DNA of 64,000 nt from positions 62,001 to 126,000 of the forward strand of contig NZ_JAAMPU010000104.1 in assembly GCF_012911565.1 (NCBI RefSeq), read 5' to 3'. A program made the translations under genes and the position numbers. The DNA is from Flavobacterium silvaticum. GTDB taxonomy: Bacteria > Bacteroidota > Bacteroidia > Flavobacteriales > Flavobacteriaceae. The notes beneath the pieces are model-generated. The model searched no databases. It saw only the letters and a list, made by a program, of their open reading frames with translations, and was not told the origin of the DNA. Each line of letters begins with the position of its first letter. Within the stretch, counting starts at the first letter, position 1. Positions 40,581 through 49,354 of the stretch are shown in pieces.

Positions 40581-41922
40581 CGTTGAATGGAAGAATCCAG
40601 GATTTATGGCGCCAGGATTCGCTTTCTTTCGCCAGGTTAACAGTGGGGTTGATATATGGGCGGCTCAGTCTTCCGTTGAGGGCGACGTAACTTTTGCAAT
40701 ATACCTGCGGGTCGGCCATACCGCGTTTTTCATAATTGTCATGAAGGAAGTGGGCGTATTCCAGAATGAAATCGGGTTGGAAAGCCATCTGTTTCAGTTG
40801 GAAAGCCGTCAGGAAATTTGAATTGTTGACATGGATCTGGTTTCCGGTTTTGGCATCTTTTACGGTGAATTCAGTATAACCTGCTTTCTCCATCAGCATG
40901 ACGCGCCAGGAAAAACGATAACCTTCTTCGGTCCAGAAAAGTTCATCAGGATAAAGCAAATACCGGAACGGAAAAACCAATTGGAACATCAGGAACAAAC
41001 TTACGACAACGAGTTTGATTTTGCCGGTCGATGAAAAATCTGTGATGTGATTTTTATCAGATACCAGTAATGCTGACTGTAACCGTAGCAGATTTGAAAG
41101 CCAAACTAAAAACCGTCTGTGCAGTTTCGCATCGAAAAAAATCAGCGTGGAAACGATCATGATATACGGAAAGATACCAATCGGGAATAAAATCCGAGTC
41201 AGCAAATGAAAAATCACCACGACGATAAAAGCCGGGAAACGGGTCTTCCTGTTCAATAATAAAAAAGGAACCAGCAAATCGTAAACCGCGCCGATCCAAC
41301 TAAAGGCATATTGCACCCAGATTTTGTTGAGCCATGAACCAATCAAAGGCAAATCCATATTCCCCGGAAGCCAGATCCGCAAAGGCATGGCATCAAAAAG
41401 CCAGTCTGAGTTGAGTTTGGCCAATCCGGCGTAGAAATACACAATTCCAAGAAGCAGTTTGATACAATCGACTGTCCATTTCGGCACCGTCGCAAAAGTT
41501 CCATTCTTGAAAGAATCGACCGAAAATAGTGTGTTCGCAGGTAAAAAAATCAGGAGAAAACTAATGACCGAAACAAAATAATAATGGTTGAGATATGTGG
41601 TTTTGTCCATGAGTTCGATGTAGGTGAAACTCAAAAAGAAGACGATGATGGCAAATCGATATTTCCATCCGATGGCAACTGCGACTGCTGATAATCCGCA
41701 AATGACGAACAACAGGTGTGTCCATTCGCCAATCGGTTTTACCCATGAAAAACCAAAATAGGTAAAGTGGAAAATCGGGTCGATGTAGAATTTCCGGATC
41801 CAGCCCATTGACCAGAAACGTATGATTCCGCCAAGCATCAGTAAACCGAACGCCAGCCTGAAAAAGGCCAGCGTTGCAGCGTCGGTTTGTTCCGACAGGT
41901 ATTTTTTGACGGCAGGTGACAT
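40561..41922 (-). CDS. HTTM-domain membrane protein (gamma-carboxylase-like)
   Basis: This is a 453-residue polytopic protein. The first 300 residues hold about eight membrane helices (LAFFRLAFGLLMLGGIIRFW, LFVICGLSAVAVAIGW and so on), with TYIELMDKTTYLNHYYF matching the HTTM pattern. HTTM proteins resemble vitamin K-dependent gamma-carboxylase, whose Lys and His residues could be represented in DKTTYLNHYY. The soluble C-terminal 150 residues are beta-rich. Its biochemical role in bacteria is unknown; the locus position between imelysin and the TonB receptor links it to metal uptake. Confidence 0.88.
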   Translation of the reverse strand: MSPAVKKYLSEQTDAATLAFFRLAFGLLMLGGIIRFWSMGWIRKFYIDPIFHFTYFGFSWVKPIGEWTHLLFVICGLSAVAVAIGWKYRFAIIVFFLSFTYIELMDKTTYLNHYYFVSVISFLLIFLPANTLFSVDSFKNGTFATVPKWTVDCIKLLLGIVYFYAGLAKLNSDWLFDAMPLRIWLPGNMDLPLIGSWLNKIWVQYAFSWIGAVYDLLVPFLLLNRKTRFPAFIVVVIFHLLTRILFPIGIFPYIMIVSTLIFFDAKLHRRFLVWLSNLLRLQSALLVSDKNHITDFSSTGKIKLVVVSLFLMFQLVFPFRYLLYPDELFWTEEGYRFSWRVMLMEKAGYTEFTVKDAKTGNQIHVNNSNFLTAFQLKQMAFQPDFILEYAHFLHDNYEKRGMADPQVYCKSYVALNGRLSRPYINPTVNLAKESESWRHKSWILPFNDEIKGL

Positions 41923-41923
41923 G

Positions 41924-43033
41924 TTAGTCTCCGTCTCCGTCCACGTAATCGATAGTAATATTTAGTGCCTGCAGCAAATCGAGTTTGGTAACCACGACAA
42001 CTTCCTGAAGCGCATCGTAAGCCGCAATGAAAGTGTTGTTGTCTGATACAATCTGTTGCGAAAAACTGACATTCAAGCCAGAACCTGCCGTATAAGCCGC
42101 ATCGAACTTTGCATTGATGATGTCGCTGAGTTGCTGGCCGTCGCGTTGTGCGTTGACAGCGTCAAGATAAGAAGCCAGTCCGAGGCCGTTGGTTTGGCTT
42201 CCGAATGCTTTTCCGTTGAAAAAATCCTGCTGTGCTTTTAAAGAAATGAGGTACAACTCACGTGAAATATCATTCTTGTAGTACGCTTCGACTTTGTCGG
42301 GAAAAGGAACGTTGTTCGAAAGCAAGCCGGCCGGAATTCCGATTTTTCCGCTGCGGATGTCTTTTTCGAGATTTCTCGTGAACAGGTTTGTCGTCTTGTT
42401 CACGGAACTGCTTACCGAATAGCCGTTGCTGGCCACATACGTATCGCGGTAGCCGTTGTTCCAGTCGTTCACGATAGCATCGGTCAGGGTTTTGATCCGG
42501 GTACAAATGTCATTGAGGTATTGTTTGTATTTGGCGGCATCGGTTCCGGTGTAATGTGAAAGTATTTCGGTATCATCAGATCCAAGTCCGTTAATCATAT
42601 AATCCAGTCCGGGAAATCCCTGGCGCGGATAGGAGGAAAGTGGTGCCAGATTGTACGTTCCGGATGCCACGTTGCTTTCTATTCCGGCGGCATCGGCCGG
42701 GAACGTATTGACTGCTTCTTTGAATGATGAGGCATCGGCTTGACCAATATCGTACATAGTTACCGATTGCAACGCTTTGTATGCTTCGAACCAGGATGTA
42801 CGCAGTATCTGCAGGTTTTCCTGCGTCGGATTGTTGCTGAAATTAAGTGCCGCCTCAGCTTGTGCATTGGTTTTCTGCTGGAAATTTTCGAAGGCAGGAA
42901 CTATGATGTCGTCCGCCCAATGCGTGAGTAGGGCCGTGCGGTCATAATTGTCGGTTGTTGAACTTCCGCTGCTGTCAGAAGAGCAGGCATTCAGGACTAT
43001 GAGCAGGCAAACAGCACCAAAAATAGTTCTCAT
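41924..43033 (-). CDS. Imelysin-like lipoprotein (M75 family), variant without the HxxE motif
   Basis: The 369-residue protein has a lipoprotein signal (IFGAVCLLIVLNACSSDSS, lipidated Cys17 or nearby). The rest is the helical imelysin fold: LTHWADDIIVPAFENFQQKT at the start, and GFPGLDYMINGLG where canonical imelysins have GxHxxE followed by LLWG. The His and Glu are not present at that point, so metal binding there may differ. It heads the minus-strand operon (imelysin, HTTM, TonB receptor) and faces a second imelysin gene across a divergent promoter. Confidence 0.88.
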   Translation of the reverse strand: MRTIFGAVCLLIVLNACSSDSSGSSTTDNYDRTALLTHWADDIIVPAFENFQQKTNAQAEAALNFSNNPTQENLQILRTSWFEAYKALQSVTMYDIGQADASSFKEAVNTFPADAAGIESNVASGTYNLAPLSSYPRQGFPGLDYMINGLGSDDTEILSHYTGTDAAKYKQYLNDICTRIKTLTDAIVNDWNNGYRDTYVASNGYSVSSSVNKTTNLFTRNLEKDIRSGKIGIPAGLLSNNVPFPDKVEAYYKNDISRELYLISLKAQQDFFNGKAFGSQTNGLGLASYLDAVNAQRDGQQLSDIINAKFDAAYTAGSGLNVSFSQQIVSDNNTFIAAYDALQEVVVVTKLDLLQALNITIDYVDGDGD

Positions 43034-43097
43034 TGAAATAAAGTATTAAGTGTGGGTTACGCGACTTTTTGCTTTTAAGGCTTCGTGTACGCGGCTG

Positions 43098-43133
43098 CAA
43101 AAATAAGAAACCTAATTAGTTAATTATAATTAA
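43098..43133 (-). promoter_or_regulatory. Promoter and palindromic operator of the imelysin/HTTM/receptor operon, Fur-like candidate
   Basis: On the minus strand TATTTTTG (43105-43098) fits the -7 consensus. The perfect 14-base palindrome TTAATTATAATTAA at 43120-43133 sits where the -33 should be, an ideal repressor position. An iron-type regulator (Fur) is inferred from the AT-rich palindrome and from the gene content; it is not proven. Confidence 0.5.
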
Positions 43134-43230
43134 TCTAAATAAAATGTGATGCAATTTTTAATGAATAGCCCATGAATATTTTTTTTGTGCAATAATTCGT
43201 TTTGAGGTTTTTTTTTCGGTTCAAAGCCTA

Positions 43231-43238
43231 TACATTTG
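43231..43238 (+). promoter_or_regulatory. -7 element upstream of the plus-strand imelysin gene
   Basis: TACATTTG matches TAnnTTTG and lies 30 bases before the ATG at 43269. The word AATCTAAATAAA occurs both near the minus-strand operator (43134) and just before this start codon (43255). Confidence 0.5.
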
Positions 43239-43268
43239 CCACAATTTTAAATCAATCTAAATAAATAT

Positions 43269-44438
43269 ATGAAAAAGTTTTCTGTTTCAGCTTTTTTACT
43301 GGCCGCCAGCGGAATTGTTTTTTTCGCTTCCTGCAGCGACGACGATAACGCTTCACCGGCAGCTACAAAAGCCACTGTCATTGCCAATTATGCAGACATC
43401 GCTTACCGCAACTACCTGAATGCATACGATGATGCCGTTGCACTTGAAACTGCCATCACTACTTTTAATGCGACTCCGACAGCAGAAAATTTCGCTGCTG
43501 CCAAAACAGCATGGCTGGCTTCACGTGAAAGCTATGGAACTACCGAGGCTTTCCGTTTTGCAAGCGGCCCGATCGACATCGATGAAAATGCACCGGAAGG
43601 ACTTATCAATTCATGGCCTCTTGACGAAGCTTACATCGATTATGTGGATGGAGCTTCAGATGCCGGAATCATCAACAATCCAGGTTTGTTTCCTGTGATT
43701 TCAAAACAAACGCTGGAAGATATCAACCAGACTGAGAACGAAGAAAGCGTAAGCGTCGGCTATCATGCCATCGAATTTTTGCTTTGGGGACAAGATCTTA
43801 CTGCCCCGTCAGCGAATCTTCCGGGCCAACGTCCGTACACTGATTTCGTTGACGGTGGAACAGCTTCTAATCAGGACAGACGCCGTGCCTATCTTGCTGC
43901 CTGTGCCGATTTGCTGACCGACAATCTTGATTATTTAGTACAACAATGGCAACCTTCAGGTGTATACCGCGCTACCTTTTTGGCTTTGCCGGAAAACGAT
44001 GCATTGCGTAACATTTTCACCGGAATCGTAACCCTGGCTAACTCTGAACTGGCTATCGAGCGTATGCAGGTTGCTTTGATCGGGATGGATCAGGAAGACG
44101 AACACTCTTGCTTCAGCGACAACACACACCGCGATATCCGTTTGAACCTTCAGGGAATCATCAATATCTACGAAGGAAATTACGACGGTGTCGACGGACC
44201 TTCATTGGCTGATCTGGTCGGCGCTGCAAACAGTACCGTTTACAATTCAACTGAAACGGCTATCAATGAGGCTCAATCTGATATGAATGCTATCCTGACT
44301 CCGTTCGACCTTGCTATCTCAGGCGGGCCGAGTTCTGTTGAAGGTGCCAAAGTACAAGTGACCGTAGATCAATTGCAGGTTCTTGGCGCCAACCTTTTGG
44401 CAGCTGCACAGGCAATAGGTGTTACCGTTAACGGATAA
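43269..44438 (+). CDS. Imelysin-family lipoprotein (M75) with GxHxxE motif
   Basis: The 389-residue protein has a lipoprotein signal (AFLLAASGIVFFASCSDDD). The imelysin core includes EAFRFASGPIDIDEN, NSWPLDEAYIDYVDG, SVGYHAIEFLLWGQDL with the diagnostic GxHxxE (His and Glu as metal ligands), RRAYLAACADLL, and FSDNTHRDI near the C-terminus. The family includes EfeO-like and ICMP-like periplasmic metal-binding proteins, usually in iron-uptake loci. It is followed by a terminator-like hairpin and the di-haem oxidoreductase gene. Confidence 0.93.
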   Translation: MKKFSVSAFLLAASGIVFFASCSDDDNASPAATKATVIANYADIAYRNYLNAYDDAVALETAITTFNATPTAENFAAAKTAWLASRESYGTTEAFRFASGPIDIDENAPEGLINSWPLDEAYIDYVDGASDAGIINNPGLFPVISKQTLEDINQTENEESVSVGYHAIEFLLWGQDLTAPSANLPGQRPYTDFVDGGTASNQDRRRAYLAACADLLTDNLDYLVQQWQPSGVYRATFLALPENDALRNIFTGIVTLANSELAIERMQVALIGMDQEDEHSCFSDNTHRDIRLNLQGIINIYEGNYDGVDGPSLADLVGAANSTVYNSTETAINEAQSDMNAILTPFDLAISGGPSSVEGAKVQVTVDQLQVLGANLLAAAQAIGVTVNG

Positions 44439-44462
44439 TAGCTATTTTTGCGACAAAATTGA

Positions 44463-44490
44463 AGTGCTCTCAATTTGAGGGCACTTTTTT
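44463..44490 (+). terminator. Terminator or attenuator between imelysin and the di-haem oxidoreductase gene
   Basis: AGTGCTCTC (44463-44471) pairs with GAGGGCACT (44477-44485), one wobble, followed by six T. It ends ten bases before the next ATG, so it would reduce downstream expression relative to imelysin. Confidence 0.75.
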
Positions 44491-44499
44491 CGATTTATA

Positions 44500-45903
44500 A
44501 TGAAGATGAAATTTTCGAGAATTACCTTTTTTAGCCTGCTCGCCATATCGTTATGGTCTTGTTCCGATTCGGATAGTTACCAGCCTTTGGTTCCCGAAGA
44601 AGGCGAACAGCTTTCAGGCGGAAGTTCAACCGTGACCAATACGAGTGTGGAAGCGTTCGGGTTTGCTTCAAGCCAACTGACTCCGACTGAAGCTGCCGAT
44701 TTTGGCGTGGGTAATTCTTTCTTCCGGCAGAATTGGGTCACGGCTCCGTCATCAACGACATTACGCGACGGCATCGGGCCTTTTTTCAATGCGATCTCGT
44801 GTGCATCCTGCCACTTCAAGGACGGACGCGGAAGACCGCCTGCATTTGACGGTGAGTTCGGGAAAGGACTACTGTTGCGCTTGAGCATTCCGGGAATGGA
44901 TGCGCATGGTGGGCCAATCGGGGATCCTATTTACGGCGGCCAGCTTCAGGATCGCGCTATTTTTGGGCAACCGACAAAAGGAGATTTTACGATTACCTAT
45001 TCGGAACAAATCGAAACGTTTGCAGATGGAACTACCGTCACCTTACAGCGTCCTATCTATCATATCAACAACCTCAATTACGGATCGCTGGCATCGAACG
45101 TGATGATTTCCCCTCGTGTCGCCAACCAGATGATCGGCCTTGGATTGCTTGAGGCTGTCCCGGAATCGACCTTGCTCGGGTTCATAGATGCAGCCGATTC
45201 AAACGGTGATGGCATTACCGGAAAAGCGAATTATGTATACGATATGGTCTCCGACAGCCAGAAAATGGGCCGCTTCGGATGGAAAGCCAACCAGCCTTCG
45301 ATCGCACAACAGGTTGCGACCGCCTTGCATATGGATATGGGGATCACGTCTTATTTCTTTCCGGATGAATTGTGTCCGCCAGGAGTTGACTGCAACGCCA
45401 TCCCGAACGGTGGTTCGCCGGAAATCGCGAATGAAACCCTTGACCGCATGATTGTATATTCACAGACGCTTGCAGTTCCGGCACGCCGCAATTATGACGA
45501 CCAGAGAGTCTTGAGAGGGAAACAATTGTTCAATGAGCTCAATTGCATCGGGTGTCACAGGCCTATGATGCAGACCGGAAACGATTATGTGATTGTAGGT
45601 CTTCGGAACCAGACCATTCGGCCATATACAGATATGCTGTTGCACAATATGGGCGAAGGATTATCGGACGGTGCACAGGATTATCTCGCCGGAGGAAGCG
45701 ATTGGCGGACGCAGCCGTTATGGGGAATCGGGCTGATCCAAACCGTTAACGGGCATACGAATTTACTTCATGACGGACGCGCCAGAAACATTACCGAGGC
45801 CATTTTATGGCACGGAGGTGAAGCGGAACAGGCCAAACAAGGATTCAAACAGCTTACGGCTACTGAGCGCACCGATCTCTTGAACTTTATCAATTCGTTA
45901 TAG
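44500..45903 (+). CDS. Di-haem oxidoreductase family lipoprotein (DUF1111)
   Basis: The 467-residue protein has a lipoprotein-type signal (FFSLLAISLWSCSDSD). Two haem c motifs are present: CASCH (about residue 104) and CIGCH (about residue 348), each with a following distal region. ISCASCHFKDGRGRPPAFDG and LLHDGRARNITEAILWHGGE are typical of the family described as putative thiol oxidoreductase/di-haem peroxidase. It acts in the periplasm or on a membrane surface. In flavobacteria this gene regularly neighbours imelysin, which suggests redox handling of iron or another metal during uptake. Confidence 0.93.
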   Translation: MKMKFSRITFFSLLAISLWSCSDSDSYQPLVPEEGEQLSGGSSTVTNTSVEAFGFASSQLTPTEAADFGVGNSFFRQNWVTAPSSTTLRDGIGPFFNAISCASCHFKDGRGRPPAFDGEFGKGLLLRLSIPGMDAHGGPIGDPIYGGQLQDRAIFGQPTKGDFTITYSEQIETFADGTTVTLQRPIYHINNLNYGSLASNVMISPRVANQMIGLGLLEAVPESTLLGFIDAADSNGDGITGKANYVYDMVSDSQKMGRFGWKANQPSIAQQVATALHMDMGITSYFFPDELCPPGVDCNAIPNGGSPEIANETLDRMIVYSQTLAVPARRNYDDQRVLRGKQLFNELNCIGCHRPMMQTGNDYVIVGLRNQTIRPYTDMLLHNMGEGLSDGAQDYLAGGSDWRTQPLWGIGLIQTVNGHTNLLHDGRARNITEAILWHGGEAEQAKQGFKQLTATERTDLLNFINSL

Positions 45904-45915
45904 TCACCGTATTGG

Positions 45916-46004
45916 TGTGTTAAACCGTTTTTATAAATCCATTTAACACGCTTTTTGTGTTAAACCAATATCCTGAATGGATTTAACACAGATTTTGTGT
46001 GAAA
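45916..46004. repeat. Repeated TTTAACAC/GTGTTAAA hairpins after the di-haem oxidoreductase gene
   Basis: TTTAACAC (45942-45949) and GTGTTAAA (45957-45964) pair perfectly. A second, imperfect copy follows (45982-45989 with 45997-46004), and GTGTGTTAAA at 45914-45923 adds another half. Tandem small hairpins, again from one reshuffled word. Confidence 0.6.
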
Positions 46005-46060
46005 TGTTATTTGAAAATATAGTTCACACGTTATTCTTCGAATCATAAAAAAGCAAATAA

Positions 46061-46088
46061 AAAAGCCCGACATATCATCGGGCTTTTT
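46061..46088. terminator. Bidirectional terminator
   Basis: AAAAGCCCGA (46061-46070) pairs with TCGGGCTTTT (46078-46087) with A and T runs on either side, between convergent genes. Confidence 0.88.
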
Positions 46089-46111
46089 ATTTATTTTTTT
46101 TGGGTTTCGGT

Positions 46112-46822
46112 TCAAACAGGTTTGTATTCAACGGGCTTCCAGTCTTTTTCAGAAAGGTTGATGTAATGATAATGGAGCACATCATTTTTGTCGAATTCCC
46201 CGCTTTTATTCGTGTCTTCGATTGTCCGGAAGTAAAGCCGGTTTGTTCTGTCGATGTAATTCCAGTCGATGAGTTCCTGATAATCCGGTGATACTTTAGT
46301 GATTCGGCTTCCGTCCATAGCACCTAAATACAACGTCTTGATGTCGCTTGCATCGAGCTTTCCGTCCTGATTCGTATCCATGTCAGAAACGGTGAAAGCC
46401 ATAAGATGTTCTTTGCTTTTATCTGCGAATGTCTTTAAGTATGTCGCTGTCTGGATGATGACGGGTTTGTCGAAAATAACGTTGAGGCTGTCTGAATCCA
46501 CACGTTGTACCTTGATGTTATTAAGGAAACCGGTAATTTCGAATTCGCCGTAATTCGAGACATTGAAACTTCCTCTTTCATAGGTATAACCTGTTTTGCG
46601 GCTTCCGTCATAGACGCGGTATTGGCCAATGGGGTGAAGTAAAAAATCGGTTCCCGGAATCTGGACAGGAAGATCCGCAATTTCAATCTGGGCCGAATCG
46701 ACGGCAGTTTCCACAGTTGTAGTGGTGTTCTTATACGTAACCTTGGGTTTTTCCTTTTCCTGCTTGCAAGAACAGATGATTAATGCGAATGCGGGCAGCA
46801 AAATCAAAATTTTCTTTTTCAT
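46112..46822 (-). CDS. EF-hand-like lipoprotein
   Basis: With the start at 46822 (a seven-codon longer in-frame reading exists), the protein has 236 residues and a lipoprotein signal MKKKILILLPAFALIICSCK. The N-terminal half is beta-rich. The second half has two calcium-loop motifs: DTNQDGKLDASDI and DTNKSGEFDKNDV, both with Asp at positions 1, 3/5 and 12-like acidic ends, as in EF-hand or dockerin-type loops. The last gene of an operon with a TonB receptor and an M23 peptidase; the spacing to the receptor stop is 41 bases. It may form a calcium-dependent partner of the receptor. Confidence 0.75.
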   Translation of the reverse strand: MKKKILILLPAFALIICSCKQEKEKPKVTYKNTTTTVETAVDSAQIEIADLPVQIPGTDFLLHPIGQYRVYDGSRKTGYTYERGSFNVSNYGEFEITGFLNNIKVQRVDSDSLNVIFDKPVIIQTATYLKTFADKSKEHLMAFTVSDMDTNQDGKLDASDIKTLYLGAMDGSRITKVSPDYQELIDWNYIDRTNRLYFRTIEDTNKSGEFDKNDVLHYHYINLSEKDWKPVEYKPV

Positions 46823-46863
46823 GGGAACCAAAGGTTTATTCATTCAAAGATAAGCAACGAGGT

Positions 46864-49341
46864 TTAAAGACGTGCGCTGATTTTTACGTTAAAGGTCCTT
46901 GTGGTCATGTAATTCGGGATTCCGTATTGGTTTTTGGAATACACGTCTCTGACCCAGGTATTTGTGATGGCGTTCTGATTGTCGAACATGTTGAAGATTT
47001 CAAAACCGAGAGACAGATCCTTGAACTTTTTGAGCCAATGGCCATCAGGTCGTTTGGAATTGTTTTCTGTGAATACATAAGAGAAACCAACATCGGCACG
47101 ACGATAATCGCGAAGGCGGGTCTGATACAGATACGGGTCGGCATAAGAAGGTGAACCGCCAGGTAATCCGGTATTGTAGACCAAATTGAGGTATACTTTG
47201 ACGCTTGGCAAGACCGGCATGAAATCCTGGAACAGCGCGGCGAATTTCAAACGCTGATCCGTCGGACGTGAAATGTATCCGCGGTTGTTGAGGTTTTCCT
47301 CGGTCTTCATATATCCGAAACTGAACCACGATTCGGTTCCCGGAACGAATTCCCCGTTCAGACGTAAATCTGCTCCATAAGCGTAAGCGACTGCGTTATT
47401 GTCTGCCCGATAACGAATCCGTACGTTATCTATAGTGTAGGTATTTACGTCCGTCAGACTTTTGTAGTAGGCTTCGGCTGTAAGTTTAAATCCTCTTTTG
47501 TTTTTGCCCAGCCTGAAACTGTAATCCCCTCCAAAAACAGCATGGATGGATTGCTGCGCTTTGACGTTAGGCTGTACGGTTCCGGAAGAATCACGCAATT
47601 CCCGGTACATGGGCGGCTGGTGATACAAACCTCCCGACAATCGGAACAACATATCGCGCTTCCATTGCGGCTTGATCGTAAATTGTGCACGCGGACTGAA
47701 GGTATATTGATATTTGCCTGTTCCTGATCTGTCGTCCACATTCCATGCGTGGGCCCGCACGCCAGCATTCATCCAGATCTGGCTTTCTCCTAAATGCCCT
47801 TTGCGGCTCCATTGGGCATAACCCTGGAAACGGTCGATTACCGTATAATTCAGGGCACGGACATTCTGATAGGGAACAAGAGGACCGGTGTATGGTGTAT
47901 ACGGTTGATCTCGGGTAGGCAGGAATTCAATTGGCGGATTCAATGAAAATCCAGATGAGTCGATTACCTGATATTCCACAAGCCTGTCGCGAATGTCTTC
48001 ACGGGTATATTTAAAGCCCCATTCAATAAGAGTGTTACTGTCTTTTAGATCGTGGATGCCTTTGAGTTCTGTATTGACAATAAACGCATTAAGGTCGTTA
48101 CGAGCATGGTCCAGCTGTTCGCCTACGCCTTGGGTGATGCTGACATCTCCAAAGTCCCCGCCGAAATCGGTGTTGACATCTCCGAAATAATAAGCCGCGG
48201 CAATGTCGAAATATTCCTGCTCGTTGGCTTCATAAGCAGATCCGATAAGCTTCAGCGTAAAAGTATCGGTGACGCGGAACGATGTTTTCAAAGCGGAAAA
48301 ATACGTTTCATACGCATCTTTTTCCTGGCCTTCGTAAAATACGACAAGTGCAATCGGTTCATCGATCGTACCGAAATTCGTCTGACGTGTGAGCGGTTGA
48401 TAATTGTACCTGTTGATTGAAATATTCCCGAGGAAACTCACTTCCCAACGCGAATTCGGTCGCCAGGCCACGTTAGCCTGATAGTCGAAGAACTTCGGAC
48501 GGAAATTGACTTTGGTTTCCTGGCTTTTCACCAAAAGGCTGTTGTCGCGGTAGCGTGCGCCCATGACGGCCGTCCATTTTTTGTCTTTGGAAATCATGTC
48601 CAAAGAAAGCGAACCACCGAGTAAGCTTGCCTGTGCCGATGCCCCGAATTTTTCAGGTGTCCGATACGTGATGTCGAGTACCGATGATAATTTATCACCG
48701 TATTTGGCCTGGAATCCGCCGGCGGAAAAATCGACGTTTTCAACCAGGTCGGTATTTGTGAAACTCAAACCTTCCTGCTGGCCGGAGCGAATCAGGAACG
48801 GACGATAGACTTCGACCTCATTTACATAGACCAGGTTTTCGTCGTAATTTCCACCGCGAACCGAATATTGCGTACTGAGTTCGTTGTTGGAATTGACGCC
48901 GGGTAAGGTCTTTAGGATATTTTCGACTCCAGCATTGGCGCCTGGAATAGTCTTTATAGTAGCAGGCTCGATATTCGTGACGCCGGAAACACGCTGACGA
49001 CTTTCGGGTGTAATGATAACGGTTCCAAGTTGTTCCGATGTTGGGTTCAAAACCGGATAAAATTCCAGGTCCTCATTCGGACGTACCTGGATAGGTTGTG
49101 AAACTTTACCGTAAGCCGCATGTGAAAAGACGATGATGACTTCTTGTTTAGCCGGAACAGTCAGCATGTAAAACCCGGTTTCGTCGGTCGTCGTGGTTTT
49201 TCCATCGGCAGAAACATTCACGCCTTCAACGGGTTTTTTATCCTGGTCGAGGACAATACCCTTGATACGTCCTGTCTGTGCAAGGACATTAAGGCAACTC
49301 AATAAACTGATAAGCGTAAATAAAATTTTTCCGTTTTTCAA
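46864..49341 (-). CDS. TonB-dependent receptor with carboxypeptidase-like domain
   Basis: The 825-residue protein has a signal peptide (ILFTLISLLSCLNVLAQ). The carboxypeptidase-like domain (about 22-105) starts GRIKGIVLDQDKKPVEGVNV. The plug (about 110-225) contains ENILKTLPGVNSNNELSTQYS, VRGGNYDENLVYVNEVEVY and FQAKYGDKLSSVLDI. The barrel occupies the rest and ends TRTFNVKISARL. The substrate is unknown; no SusD gene is present. It is encoded between an M23 peptidase and an EF-hand lipoprotein on the same strand, so a shared envelope function is likely. Confidence 0.9.
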   Translation of the reverse strand: MKNGKILFTLISLLSCLNVLAQTGRIKGIVLDQDKKPVEGVNVSADGKTTTTDETGFYMLTVPAKQEVIIVFSHAAYGKVSQPIQVRPNEDLEFYPVLNPTSEQLGTVIITPESRQRVSGVTNIEPATIKTIPGANAGVENILKTLPGVNSNNELSTQYSVRGGNYDENLVYVNEVEVYRPFLIRSGQQEGLSFTNTDLVENVDFSAGGFQAKYGDKLSSVLDITYRTPEKFGASAQASLLGGSLSLDMISKDKKWTAVMGARYRDNSLLVKSQETKVNFRPKFFDYQANVAWRPNSRWEVSFLGNISINRYNYQPLTRQTNFGTIDEPIALVVFYEGQEKDAYETYFSALKTSFRVTDTFTLKLIGSAYEANEQEYFDIAAAYYFGDVNTDFGGDFGDVSITQGVGEQLDHARNDLNAFIVNTELKGIHDLKDSNTLIEWGFKYTREDIRDRLVEYQVIDSSGFSLNPPIEFLPTRDQPYTPYTGPLVPYQNVRALNYTVIDRFQGYAQWSRKGHLGESQIWMNAGVRAHAWNVDDRSGTGKYQYTFSPRAQFTIKPQWKRDMLFRLSGGLYHQPPMYRELRDSSGTVQPNVKAQQSIHAVFGGDYSFRLGKNKRGFKLTAEAYYKSLTDVNTYTIDNVRIRYRADNNAVAYAYGADLRLNGEFVPGTESWFSFGYMKTEENLNNRGYISRPTDQRLKFAALFQDFMPVLPSVKVYLNLVYNTGLPGGSPSYADPYLYQTRLRDYRRADVGFSYVFTENNSKRPDGHWLKKFKDLSLGFEIFNMFDNQNAITNTWVRDVYSKNQYGIPNYMTTRTFNVKISARL

Positions 49342-49354
49342 AAGTGGTCAGGTT

